From contig NZ_CALAOH010000199.1 in the NCBI RefSeq assembly GCF_937926365.1, positions 1 through 16,336 of the forward strand: a stretch of 16,336 nt of DNA, written 5' to 3'. This DNA comes from an uncultured Azohydromonas sp. Its GTDB lineage: Bacteria; Pseudomonadota; Gammaproteobacteria; Burkholderiales; Burkholderiaceae_C. Every line of letters begins with the position of its first letter. Within the stretch, counting starts at the first letter, position 1. Shown piece by piece: positions 7,534 to 14,633 of the stretch. Made by a program: the position numbers and the translations under genes. The notes beneath the pieces are model-generated. The model did not search any database. It worked only from the letters and a program-made list of their open reading frames with translations, and was not told the DNA's origin.

Positions 7534-8479
7534 CGTTGAAGAACTCGGCAACCGGCTCGCGACGGTTGCACCACGTGGAAGTCAGCTCGCTTTCACGACA
7601 GGGCATCAGCCCCTATCCCGACCGTTACAGCCGGGCATTTGCTTTTTCCACGATCCCGTACCCCCTCACCCAACAGGTCGCCTTGCGGCTTCCCTGCCAG
7701 CGCGCCGAAGCACGCCGGCGGGCAGTGGGGCTTACCACGTTCCTCGGACTACCGACCGCCCGTCCAGGGACGCGCGGACTATCCGTTTAGGGCCTCTCTC
7801 TCCCGGGGCTGCACGACAGCAACGTGCACTGAGGTTTGACCAGTGCAGCTTGGCAGCGGTGCCGTTTGGCTGTGGCCTGACAGCAGGTTTGGCCACCCAC
7901 TTGTAACCCGGGTTCAATCGACAGTTCACATGAGTTGCCCATGCGGAACTGGCCTCGTTTCTCCTCTGCCTTCCTGCTGACAGATTCCACGGTGACCCTC
8001 GCGGGTCGAACGCACCGCTTGCGCGGGAAACTTTGTCGGATGGGCTTCACACAAGGCCGTTACCAGCCCTGCATGCCACCCTAGGCCACTGCTGGTTGCA
8101 CAGCAGGTCACGGCCACGTCTCACGACGGGCATGACAAGGTAATCCGAAGCTTTCATCGCTCTTCGGAAACGACGGAGCAAAAGCACCTCTCACACCTGT
8201 TCCTCAAGAGAGGAAGGCGCGCATATAAGCCGACCACTTGTGATGCTGGCTCACCTGTAAGGACCGGCAAGAAAGCTCAATAAGGCTTTCGCCTATCGCT
8301 TTCTCGCCCGTACAGACCTCGCTTTCGCAAGGGCTATGGTGCACTTTGGGTATTTCTACCCGTGGCTTTCCTACTAAAAGTAGGAAAGAACTCCGTTAAT
8401 GCTTGCTTTGGGTCTACCTTTTTGGGGCAAATCCCTCGTTTGCCAGCTACGAGTGAAGAGCGACGCCGACGTGTCGCAC
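7534..8479 (-). ncRNA. 5' non-coding part of the intron (domains I to III), unusually long
   Basis: This stretch of about 945 bases has no credible gene. From 8052 to 7534 it resembles normal group II core RNA, with paired loops that could be EBS2 and EBS1 and the segment GAGGAACGTGGTAAGCCCC near the likely end of domain I (7746-7728). From 8479 to 8053 it is a chain of hairpins: stems 8426-8444, 8366-8388 (10 bp), 8348-8361, 8317-8332, a long arm at 8255-8315, 8144-8168 and 8089-8106. Three of these are closed by GAAA tetraloops on the minus strand. If the intron starts at 8479, domain I would be about 740 bases, long for bacteria. If it starts at 8052, the upstream hairpin block is a separate, unidentified element. 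Confidence 0.6.
7826..7846 (-). other. candidate EBS1 hairpin of the intron
   Basis: A perfect 6-bp stem (GCACTG/CAGTGC) displays the 9-base loop GTCAAACCT on the minus strand. CAAACC in this loop is fully complementary to GGTTTG, the six bases directly before the proposed intron start at 8479. A second hairpin about 60 bases earlier in the RNA (stem GTGGCC/GGCCAC) has a loop ending in GTCA that could pair with TGAC in the exon, in the order expected for EBS2 then EBS1. Confidence 0.55.
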
Positions 8480-8563
8480 CAAACCCGTCAAGTTTAACGG
8501 CGCGCCTGAGGAGAGCCTGACGCCGGGTCGTTGCAGACTCCACTGCGCGCGCCGGCACCGGGC

Positions 8564-9160
8564 TCAGTGCTTGCCGTTGGACAGCAGCCGGTCCGTCATG
8601 GCGATGGCCATGGCCGAGAGGAGGAAAGCCACGTGGATGATGCTCTGCCACATCAGCACCTTCTCGCCGTAGTTCTCGGCGTTGATGAAGGTCTTGAGCA
8701 GATGGATGGAGCTGATGCCGATGATGGCCGTGGCCAGCTTGACCTTGAGCACCGAGGCATTGACGTGGCTGAGCCACTCGGGCTGGTCGGGGTGGCCTTC
8801 AAGATTCATGCGCGAGACGAAGGTCTCGTAGCCGCCGACGATGACCATGATCAGCAGGTTGGAGATCATCACCACGTCGATGAGGCCCAGCACCACCAGC
8901 ATGATCACGGTCTCGTTGAGCTTGGGTGGGCCATCCGTGAGAGGCTCGTAGCCGATGCTGTTGATCAGTATCTCCAGCGCATGCTGGTCGCCCAGCGCGG
9001 CCTGCACCAGGTGCATGAGCTCCACCCAGAAATGGAACACGTATACGCATTGCGCGAGGATCAGCCCCAGGTACAGCGGTAGCTGCAGCCAGCGGCTGGC
9101 AAAGATCATGTTGGGCAGGGGGCGCATGCGCGCCTGGGTCGGGTCTTGGATCGAGGGCAT
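8564..9160 (-). CDS. yqhA: YqhA family (UPF0114) inner-membrane protein
   Basis: The 198-residue product resembles E. coli YqhA (about 164 residues) over most of its length. Matching landmarks are NMIFASRWLQLPLYLGL near residue 17, DVVMISNLLIMVIVGGYETF with the conserved GGYE-F around 94-113, SSIHLLKTFINAEN around 150-163, and LMWQSIIHVAFLLSAM near 168-183. Three or four membrane helices are visible. The function is not established. The start at 9160 gives a longer N-terminus than E. coli YqhA; the ATG at 9127 (MRPLPNMIFASRW) is an alternative. It is followed in the same orientation by the group II intron and then fumarase, and diverges from acs. Before the intron inserted it probably sat close upstream of fumarase, possibly in one transcript. 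Confidence 0.9.
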   Translation of the reverse strand: MPSIQDPTQARMRPLPNMIFASRWLQLPLYLGLILAQCVYVFHFWVELMHLVQAALGDQHALEILINSIGYEPLTDGPPKLNETVIMLVVLGLIDVVMISNLLIMVIVGGYETFVSRMNLEGHPDQPEWLSHVNASVLKVKLATAIIGISSIHLLKTFINAENYGEKVLMWQSIIHVAFLLSAMAIAMTDRLLSNGKH

Positions 9161-9187
9161 GGGGAAGATTCGCTTGTGCAGCGGCGC

Positions 9188-9193
9188 ATTCTA
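9188..9193 (-). promoter_or_regulatory. possible -10 element for yqhA
   Basis: On the minus strand TAGAAT lies 27 bases before the yqhA ATG, giving a short leader if used. No convincing -35 hexamer is seen at 16-18 bases; that position falls inside the palindrome at 9203-9221. The call rests on the hexamer alone. Confidence 0.3.
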
Positions 9194-9202
9194 GGGTTCT
9201 CC

Positions 9203-9221
9203 CTTGCTGCGCCGCAGCAAG
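9203..9221. promoter_or_regulatory. perfect palindrome in the yqhA-acs divergent region
   Basis: CTTGCTGC (9203-9210) and GCAGCAAG (9214-9221) form a perfect 8-bp inverted repeat with a 3-base spacer. It sits between the divergent yqhA and acs starts, with no T-run on either side. It could be an operator for a dimeric regulator or a hairpin in the acs leader. No specific regulator can be named. Confidence 0.4.
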
Positions 9222-9321
9222 AAGTAAGCCCTTCGTCAGCCGCTTTGGACACAGTGGATTCGTGCGCCCGATCAATGACCTTTGTCACGGGCATCGAACA
9301 TTGCCAATGCAGGAGACATCG

Positions 9322-11292
9322 ATGAGCGAAGCCGATACCAAGCTGTACCAACCCGCTGCCGATACGGTGAAGAATGCCTACGTCGCGGGCATGGAGGCCT
9401 ACCAGGCGCTGGTGGCCGAGGCCGAAGCTGACTACGAGGGCTACTGGGGTCGCTTGGCCAAGGAGCTGCTGAGCTGGAAGCAGCCGTTCACGCAGGTGCT
9501 CGACAGCTCCAACCCGCCGTTCTTCAAGTGGTTTGCCGACGGCAAGCTCAACGCGTCCTACAACTGTCTGGACCGCAACGTCGAGAACGGCAAGGGCGAC
9601 AAGACCGCCATCATCTTCGAGGCCGACGGCGGCGAGGTCACGAAGGTGACCTACAAGGAACTGCTGGAGCGCACCTGCCGCCTGGCCAACGCGCTCAAGG
9701 CGCAGGGCGTGAAGAAGGGCGACCGCGTCGTCATCTACATCGCCATGTCCATTGACGGCGTAGCCGCCATGCAGGCTTGCGCGCGCATCGGTGCGACGCA
9801 CTCGGTGGTGTTCGGCGGCTTCTCGGCGCAGTCGCTGCGTGACCGTATCGAGGACACCGGCGCCAAGCTGATCATCACGGCCGACCACCAGGTGCGCGGC
9901 GGCAAGCAGTTGCCGCTGAAGGCCATCGTGGACGAGGCCCTGTCGCTGGGCGGCTGCGAGAAGGTCGAGAAGGTGCTGGTGGTCAAGCGCAGCGGCGCCG
10001 ACGTGGCCATGACCGCCGGCCGCGACGTCTGGATGGACGACGCCCTGGCCGGCCAGGAAGCCTTCTGCGAGCCCGAGTGGGTCGAGGCCGAGCATCCGCT
10101 GTTCCTGCTCTACACCTCCGGCTCCACCGGCAAGCCCAAGGGCGTGCAGCACTCCACCGGCGGTTTCCTGCTGCACGCGGCGCTGACCACGAAGTGGACC
10201 TTCGACCTCAAGGACGACGACGTGTTCTGGTGCACGGCCGACATCGGCTGGGTCACGGGCCACACGTACATCACCTACGGCCCGCTGGCGCTGGGCGGCA
10301 CGGAGATCGTGTTCGAGGGCGTACCCACCTACCCGGACGCCGGCCGCTTCTGGAAGATGATCCAGGACCACAAGGTCACCATCTTCTACACGGCGCCCAC
10401 GGCCATCCGCTCGCTGATCAAGGCCGCCGAGAGCAACGAGGCCGTGCATCCGAAGAGCTACGACCTGAGCTCGCTGCGCATCCTGGGCTCGGTGGGTGAG
10501 CCCATCAACCCGGCCGCCTGGGAGTGGTACCACCAGCACGTCGGCGGCGGCCGCTGCCCGATCGTGGACACCTTCTGGCAGACCGAGACCGGCGGCCACA
10601 TGATCACGCCGCTGCCGGGCGCCACGCCGCTGGTGCCGGGTTCGTGCACGCTGCCCTTCCCGGGCATTCAGGCCGCGGTGGTGGACGAGACCGGCAAGGA
10701 AGTGCCCTGGGGCCAGGGCGGCATCCTGGTGGTCAAGAAGCCCTGGCCGTCGATGATCCGCACCATCTGGGGCGACCCGGAGCGCTTCAAGAAGAGCTAC
10801 TACCCCGAGGACTTCAAGGGCCAGCTCTACCTGGCCGGCGACGGCGCGATCCGCGACGCCAAGACGGGCTACTTCACCATCACCGGCCGCATCGACGACG
10901 TGCTCAACGTCTCCGGCCACCGCATGGGCACGATGGAGATCGAATCCGCGCTGGTGAGCTGCACCGAGCTGGTGGCCGAGGCCGCCGTGGTGGGCCGTCC
11001 CGACGAGACCACCGGCGAGGCCATCTGCGCCTTCGTGGTCCTGAAGCGCCCGCGTCCCTCGGGCGACGAGGCCAAGGCCATCGCCAAGCAGCTGCGCGAC
11101 CACATCGCCAAGGAAATCGGCCCCATCGCCAAGCCCAAGGACATCCGCTTCGGCGACAACCTGCCCAAGACCCGCAGCGGCAAGATCATGCGCCGCCTGC
11201 TGCGCTCGGTGGCCAAGAACGAGGCCGTCACGCAGGACACCTCCACGCTGGAGAATCCGGCCATCCTGGACCAGCTCGGCCAGGCCTACTGA
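9322..11292 (+). CDS. acs: acetyl-CoA synthetase (AMP-forming)
   Basis: This 656-residue enzyme activates acetate with ATP to acetyl-AMP and then forms acetyl-CoA in the cytoplasm. Length and motifs match Acs: the P-loop-like YTSGSTGKPKG (264-274), WVTGHTYITYGPL (310-322), the acyl-pocket and nucleotide segment DTFWQTETGGH (416-426, with W419 limiting the pocket to small acids), GDGAIRDAKTGYFTITGR (506-523), and the C-terminal LPKTRSGKIMRR (614-625), whose K621 is the catalytic lysine that is reversibly acetylated in this family. The start at 9322 is chosen over in-frame ATGs at 9262 and 9307 because AGGAGA lies five bases before it and MSEADTK fits the family N-terminus. It is monocistronic, ended by the hairpin at 11348-11373. 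Confidence 0.96.
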   Translation: MSEADTKLYQPAADTVKNAYVAGMEAYQALVAEAEADYEGYWGRLAKELLSWKQPFTQVLDSSNPPFFKWFADGKLNASYNCLDRNVENGKGDKTAIIFEADGGEVTKVTYKELLERTCRLANALKAQGVKKGDRVVIYIAMSIDGVAAMQACARIGATHSVVFGGFSAQSLRDRIEDTGAKLIITADHQVRGGKQLPLKAIVDEALSLGGCEKVEKVLVVKRSGADVAMTAGRDVWMDDALAGQEAFCEPEWVEAEHPLFLLYTSGSTGKPKGVQHSTGGFLLHAALTTKWTFDLKDDDVFWCTADIGWVTGHTYITYGPLALGGTEIVFEGVPTYPDAGRFWKMIQDHKVTIFYTAPTAIRSLIKAAESNEAVHPKSYDLSSLRILGSVGEPINPAAWEWYHQHVGGGRCPIVDTFWQTETGGHMITPLPGATPLVPGSCTLPFPGIQAAVVDETGKEVPWGQGGILVVKKPWPSMIRTIWGDPERFKKSYYPEDFKGQLYLAGDGAIRDAKTGYFTITGRIDDVLNVSGHRMGTMEIESALVSCTELVAEAAVVGRPDETTGEAICAFVVLKRPRPSGDEAKAIAKQLRDHIAKEIGPIAKPKDIRFGDNLPKTRSGKIMRRLLRSVAKNEAVTQDTSTLENPAILDQLGQAY

Positions 11293-11347
11293 ACCGGCTG
11301 ACCGGCCCCGACCGGTTGCGCGAGCAACCGGCGGTGGCGGCACCAGC

Positions 11348-11373
11348 AAAAAGCCCCGCTGGCGGGGCTTTTT
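11348..11373 (+). terminator. intrinsic terminator of acs
   Basis: A 12-bp perfect stem (AAAAAGCCCCGC paired with GCGGGGCTTTTT) with a tiny loop ends in five T and then CGTT. It lies 55 bases after the acs stop codon. The A-rich 5' side means it could also act on the minus strand. Confidence 0.92.
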
Positions 11374-11392
11374 CGTTCTGCCTGATGACCAC

Positions 11393-11419
11393 AAAAAAAG
11401 CCCTGCGGCTGCAGGGCTT
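11393..11419 (-). terminator. intrinsic terminator of the cytochrome c gene
   Basis: On the minus strand a perfect 9-bp stem (AAGCCCTGC / GCAGGGCTT) with a 4-base loop runs into seven T. It begins 31 bases after the cytochrome c stop codon and lies back to back with the acs terminator. Confidence 0.92.
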
Positions 11420-11450
11420 CATGATGGGCTTCAGGCCGCTAGGCCGTCGC

Positions 11451-11759
11451 TCACTTCTGCGACAGCACCCACTTGGCCAGCGTCTTGGCCTCGTCGGCGG
11501 AGACCTGGGGGTTGGCCGGCATCGGCACGGGGCCCCACACGCCGGCGCCGCCCTTGATGATTTTCTCGGCCAGCTTGGCTTCGGCAGCCTTGTCGCCGGC
11601 GTACTTGGCAGCCACGTCCTTGTAGGAGGGGCCGACCAGCTTCTTGTCCACGGCGTGGCAGGCCAGGCAGTTCTTCTTCTGGGCCAGTTCTTGGTTGGCG
11701 AAGGCGGGGGCGGAAACGGCCGCGGCAGCGGCAACGATCACGGGAAGCAGGAACTTCAT
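11451..11759 (-). CDS. periplasmic class I cytochrome c (c551/c552-like)
   Basis: The 102-residue precursor has a signal peptide (MKFLLPVIVAAAAAVSAPAF, cleavage likely after AFA at residue 21). The mature domain of about 80 residues has one heme-binding CLACH (C31, C34, H35) and a likely axial methionine M80 in GPVPMPAN. This is the size and layout of the small c8-type cytochromes (c551/c552), soluble electron carriers in the periplasm that pass electrons to terminal oxidases or nitrite reductase. The start at 11759 has AAGGA just upstream; a longer in-frame reading from 11840 lacks a signal peptide at its N-terminus. It has its own terminator and stands alone between convergent acs and ilvD, so the partner cannot be told. 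Confidence 0.93.
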   Translation of the reverse strand: MKFLLPVIVAAAAAVSAPAFANQELAQKKNCLACHAVDKKLVGPSYKDVAAKYAGDKAAEAKLAEKIIKGGAGVWGPVPMPANPQVSADEAKTLAKWVLSQK

Positions 11760-11882
11760 GATGTCCTTTCGGGCTTTTCGAGCTGCAGAACGCGTTTGCG
11801 TTCGTCCAGATGCGCAACAGGCGCAAGGCCTGCAACGCAATCTTACGGGCCCCGGTTGACCTGTCCCTGACCAGCCTCAGCT

Positions 11883-13562
11883 TCAGTCGAATTTGTCCAG
11901 CACCGCGCCGGAGGAGGCGCTGCAGGCATTACGCGCGAACTTGGCCAGCACGCCGCGGGTGTAGCGCGGCGCAGGCTGCTTCCATTGGGCACGCCGGCGC
12001 GCGATCTCGGCCTCATCGACGTTGAGCTGCAGCAGCAACTGGTGCGCGTCGATGGTGACGGAGTCGCCTTCTTGCACCAGCGCGATGGTGCCGCCCTCGT
12101 AGGCCTCGGGCGCGACGTGGCCCACGACCATGCCCCAGGTGCCACCGGAGAAGCGGCCGTCGGTGATCAGGCCCACGCTTTCGCCCAGGCCCTGGCCGAT
12201 GAGCGCGCCGGTGGGCGCGAGCATCTCCGGCATGCCGGGGCCGCCCTTGGGGCCGAGGTAGCGCAGCACCATCACGTCGCCGGCCTTGATCTGACCGGCC
12301 ATGATCGCGGCCAGTGCCGACTGCTCATCATCGAACACGCGCGCCGGGCCGGTGATGACGGGGTTCTTCAGGCCGGTGATCTTGGCCACGCAGCCTTCGG
12401 GCGAGAGGTTGCCCTTGAGGATGGCCAGGTGCCCCTGCGCGTACAGCGGGTCGGACACGGGCCGGATCACGTCCTGCTCGGCCGAGAGATCGGGCACGTC
12501 GGCCAAGTTCTCGGCCACCGTCTTGCCGGTGATGGTCAAGCAGTCGCCGTTGAGCAGCCCGGCCTTGAGCAACTCCTTCATTACCGCGGGGATGCCGCCG
12601 GCGCGGTGCAGGTCCACCGCCAGGTACTGGCCCGAAGGCTTCAAGTTGCACAGCACCGGGACCTTCTTGCGCATGCGCTCGAAGTCGTCGATCGTCCACT
12701 CGACCCCGGCGGCATGCGCGATGGCCAGGAAGTGCAGCACCGCGTTGGTGGAGCCCCCGGTGGCCATGATCACGGCCACCGCGTTCTCGATGCTCCGCTT
12801 CGTGACGATGTCGCGCGGCTTCAGGTCCTTCTTCACCGCCTCCACCAGCACCGCGGCGGCGCGGCGGGTGCTCTCCACCTTCTCATCGTGCACGTTGGCT
12901 TCGGTGGACGAGTAGGGCAGGCTCATGCCCAGCGCCTCGAAGGCCGAGCTCATGGTGTTGGCGGTGTACATGCCGCCGCAGGAGCCGCTGCCGGGGATGG
13001 CGCGCTTCTCGATCTCGCAGAAGTCCTCCTCGGACATCTTGCCGGCGCTGAACTGGCCCACTGCCTCGAACACGCTGACGATGTTGAGGTCCTGTCCCTT
13101 GTAGCGGCCCGGCAGGATGGTGCCGCCGTAGACGTAGATGGCCGGCACGTTGGCGCGCAACATCCCCATCATCCCGCCGGGCATGTTCTTGTCGCAGCCG
13201 CCGATGACGAGCACGCCGTCCATCCACTGGCCGCCCACGCAGGTCTCGACGCAGTCGCTGATGACCTCGCGCGACACCAGCGAGTACTTCATGCCTTCGG
13301 TGCCCATGGCCATGCCGTCGCTGATCGTGGGCGTGCCGAAGACCTGCGGGTTGGCGCCGGCGGCCTTGAGGCCTTCCACCGCCGCGTCGGCCAGGCGCTG
13401 CAGGCCGGAGTTGCAGGGCGTGATGGTGGAGTGGCCGTTGGCCACGCCGATCATCGGCTTGCCGAAGTCGCCCTCGGTGTAGCCCATGGCGTAGTACATC
13501 GAACGGTTGGGGGCGCGCGCCACGCCCTCGGTGATGTTCCTGGAACGGCGGTTGTCGCTCAT
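11883..13562 (-). CDS. ilvD: dihydroxy-acid dehydratase
   Basis: The 559-residue enzyme converts dihydroxy-isovalerate and dihydroxy-methylvalerate to the keto acids in valine, isoleucine and leucine synthesis. The three iron-sulfur cysteines of the IlvD family are visible: C50 in TPCNSG, C123 in GGCDKNMPGG and C195 in GSGSCGGMYTANTM. The C-terminal half has GLITDGRFSGGTWGMVVGHV. The length is that of the shorter IlvD subgroup, which generally carries a [2Fe-2S] cluster. The start at 13562 (MSDNRRSRNITEG) has GGAG about 11 bases upstream; the in-frame ATG at 13607 adds unconserved residues. The gene is divergent from a LysR regulator, a common arrangement that suggests, but does not prove, regulation by it. 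Confidence 0.96.
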   Translation of the reverse strand: MSDNRRSRNITEGVARAPNRSMYYAMGYTEGDFGKPMIGVANGHSTITPCNSGLQRLADAAVEGLKAAGANPQVFGTPTISDGMAMGTEGMKYSLVSREVISDCVETCVGGQWMDGVLVIGGCDKNMPGGMMGMLRANVPAIYVYGGTILPGRYKGQDLNIVSVFEAVGQFSAGKMSEEDFCEIEKRAIPGSGSCGGMYTANTMSSAFEALGMSLPYSSTEANVHDEKVESTRRAAAVLVEAVKKDLKPRDIVTKRSIENAVAVIMATGGSTNAVLHFLAIAHAAGVEWTIDDFERMRKKVPVLCNLKPSGQYLAVDLHRAGGIPAVMKELLKAGLLNGDCLTITGKTVAENLADVPDLSAEQDVIRPVSDPLYAQGHLAILKGNLSPEGCVAKITGLKNPVITGPARVFDDEQSALAAIMAGQIKAGDVMVLRYLGPKGGPGMPEMLAPTGALIGQGLGESVGLITDGRFSGGTWGMVVGHVAPEAYEGGTIALVQEGDSVTIDAHQLLLQLNVDEAEIARRRAQWKQPAPRYTRGVLAKFARNACSASSGAVLDKFD

Positions 13563-13685
13563 GTGGTGGTGCTCCTGCGGTGCGCCGGCGCCGGCTGCGG
13601 TGCGCATGCAGCACCGGTGGCCGTACCGGCGCGGGGCAGTATGCCGAAGCTCAAAACAGCGAGTCCAATATATTTGTCAGCGATG

Positions 13686-13708
13686 ATTGATTCGTGGAGT
13701 GAATGAAT
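13686..13708. promoter_or_regulatory. imperfect inverted repeat at the LysR gene start
   Basis: ATTGATTC (13686-13693) and GAATGAAT (13701-13708) are inverted repeats matching at seven of eight positions with a 7-base spacer. They overlap the ribosome binding site (GGAG, 13696-13699) and start codon of the LysR gene. The adjacent AT-rich tract (AATATATTTG, near 13668-13677) stands out in GC-rich DNA. LysR regulators often bind inverted repeats near their own promoter in divergent regions, so this is a possible autoregulatory site. Confidence 0.35.
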
Positions 13709-14633
13709 GATCGAGCTGCGACCGCTGCGCCAATTCGTGGCCGTGGCGGAGGAACTGCACTTCGGACGCGCCGCACGGCGGCTGCACATGACGCAGCCGC
13801 CGCTGACGCAAGCCATGCAGGCCCTGGAGCGCGCGCTGCAGGTGCAACTACTGCAGCGCACGCGGCGCTCAGTGGCGCTCACGCCGGCCGGCGAGGCGCT
13901 GCTGGTCCAGGCGCGGCGGCTGCTGCGCGAGGCGGAGGCGCTGCCCGATCTGGTTCGGGCGGCTGCGGCGGGGCTGTCGGGGCGGCTGCGTTTGGCCTTC
14001 GTCTCCAGCATCGCTTATGGGCCGTTGCCGCCATGGTTGCGTTCGTTTCGCGAGCACCATCCTGACGTGGAGCTGCAGTTGCGCGAAGCGACCATGGACC
14101 TGCAGTTGGCAGCACTGGCGGCGGGGGACATCGACGCGGGCTTCGTGCTGCATGCGCCTGCGGCGGTACCGGCACCGCTGCAGGCGCTGCAGGTGCTCAG
14201 CGAACCGCTGGTGCTGGCGTTGCCTGCAGGGCATCTCGCTGCGGCGCACGAGACAGTGCGCTTCGACGACGTCGCCGCCGAGCCGCTGCTGATCTTCCCG
14301 CGCAGCGTGGCGCCGTCACTGTTCGATGCAGTGCTCGCGCGCTACCACGCCGGCAGCTGCGCACCGCGCATCGCGCAGGAGGCGATCCAGTTGCAGACCA
14401 TCGTCAGTCTGGTGTCGGCCGGCATGGGCGTGGCGTGGGTGCCGGCGTCGATGACGCAACTGCAGCGTCCGGGCGTGGTCTACCGACGCGTGGACCCCGA
14501 TGCGCCGCAAGCCCACACCAGCCTGCTGTGGCGTGAGGACTCGCCCGTGGTGCAGCGCTTCGTGGCGCATGTGCGGGCGCAACTGCAGGAGCGGCGACAA
14601 TCCGCAGCTCTCGAAGGAGAAGGAAGCCGCTGA
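13707..14633 (+). CDS. LysR family transcriptional regulator
   Basis: The 308-residue product has the standard LysR length and layout. A winged helix-turn-helix at residues 1-60 (MIELRPLRQFVAVAEELHFG, then ARRLHMTQPPLTQAMQALER) is followed by a linker helix. A periplasmic-binding-protein-like effector domain runs from about residue 90 (GRLRLAFVSS) to the end, with VSLVSAGMGVAWVP around 232-245. The N-terminal pattern resembles the BenM/CatM branch, but the effector cannot be inferred. GGAG seven bases before the ATG supports this start. The gene diverges from ilvD, a plausible target, and its TGA overlaps the lgt ATG by one base, so lgt is probably co-transcribed and translationally coupled. 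Confidence 0.93.
   Translation: MIELRPLRQFVAVAEELHFGRAARRLHMTQPPLTQAMQALERALQVQLLQRTRRSVALTPAGEALLVQARRLLREAEALPDLVRAAAAGLSGRLRLAFVSSIAYGPLPPWLRSFREHHPDVELQLREATMDLQLAALAAGDIDAGFVLHAPAAVPAPLQALQVLSEPLVLALPAGHLAAAHETVRFDDVAAEPLLIFPRSVAPSLFDAVLARYHAGSCAPRIAQEAIQLQTIVSLVSAGMGVAWVPASMTQLQRPGVVYRRVDPDAPQAHTSLLWREDSPVVQRFVAHVRAQLQERRQSAALEGEGSR

Larger units (their letters stand above)
5630..8479 (-). mobile_element. group II intron encoding an RT/maturase/HNH protein
   Basis: On the minus strand a complete group II intron lies between yqhA and fumarase. The 3' part has a canonical domain V (5672-5705), followed by a domain VI-like stem starting at a run of seven G. The ORF sits in domain IV. The best 5' end is GTGCG at 8479-8475. 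The exon bases just before it (GGTTTG, 8485-8480) are complementary to CAAACC in a hairpin loop at 7838-7833, as expected for IBS1/EBS1. CACG and TCGG just inside the 5' end can pair with CCGA and CGTG at 7747-7736, which may close domain I. The exact 3' splice site is uncertain within about 15 bases. An alternative 5' end is GTGTG at 8052. The region looks less GC-rich than the flanking genes, consistent with transfer. Confidence 0.8.

Noticed and set aside
8048..8052. GTGTG on the minus strand as the intron 5' end
   Set aside because: It matches GUGYG and would give a more typical 2.4 kb intron, but the exon bases before it (CGGCCTT) have only a weaker, partly G-U complement in the core, and the closing-stem fit is poorer than at 8479. 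It is kept as the alternative and not fully excluded.
8053..8479. HEARO/OMEGA-type RNA linked to an HNH protein
   Set aside because: The downstream ORF is a reverse transcriptase/maturase with domain V nearby and has no RuvC motifs, so the IscB/IsrB idea does not fit.
8492..8498. GTTTAAC resembling an integron attC core half-site
   Set aside because: No matching second core with proper complementarity is found within a normal attC length on either side, and there is no integrase or cassette array.
1532..11292. Functional pairing of the HDAC-like enzyme with Acs as an acetylation switch
   Set aside because: Acs is known to be controlled by lysine acetylation, but the two genes are about 7 kb apart with unrelated genes between them, so nothing in the window supports a link.
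9106..11394. Long minus-strand open frame of 762 codons
   Set aside because: It is antisense to acs, has no recognisable domain, and its composition is typical of a shadow frame.
11985..13706. Plus-strand open frame of 573 codons
   Set aside because: It lies antisense to ilvD, which has all its family motifs, and the translated product is low-complexity His/Ala/Gly sequence.
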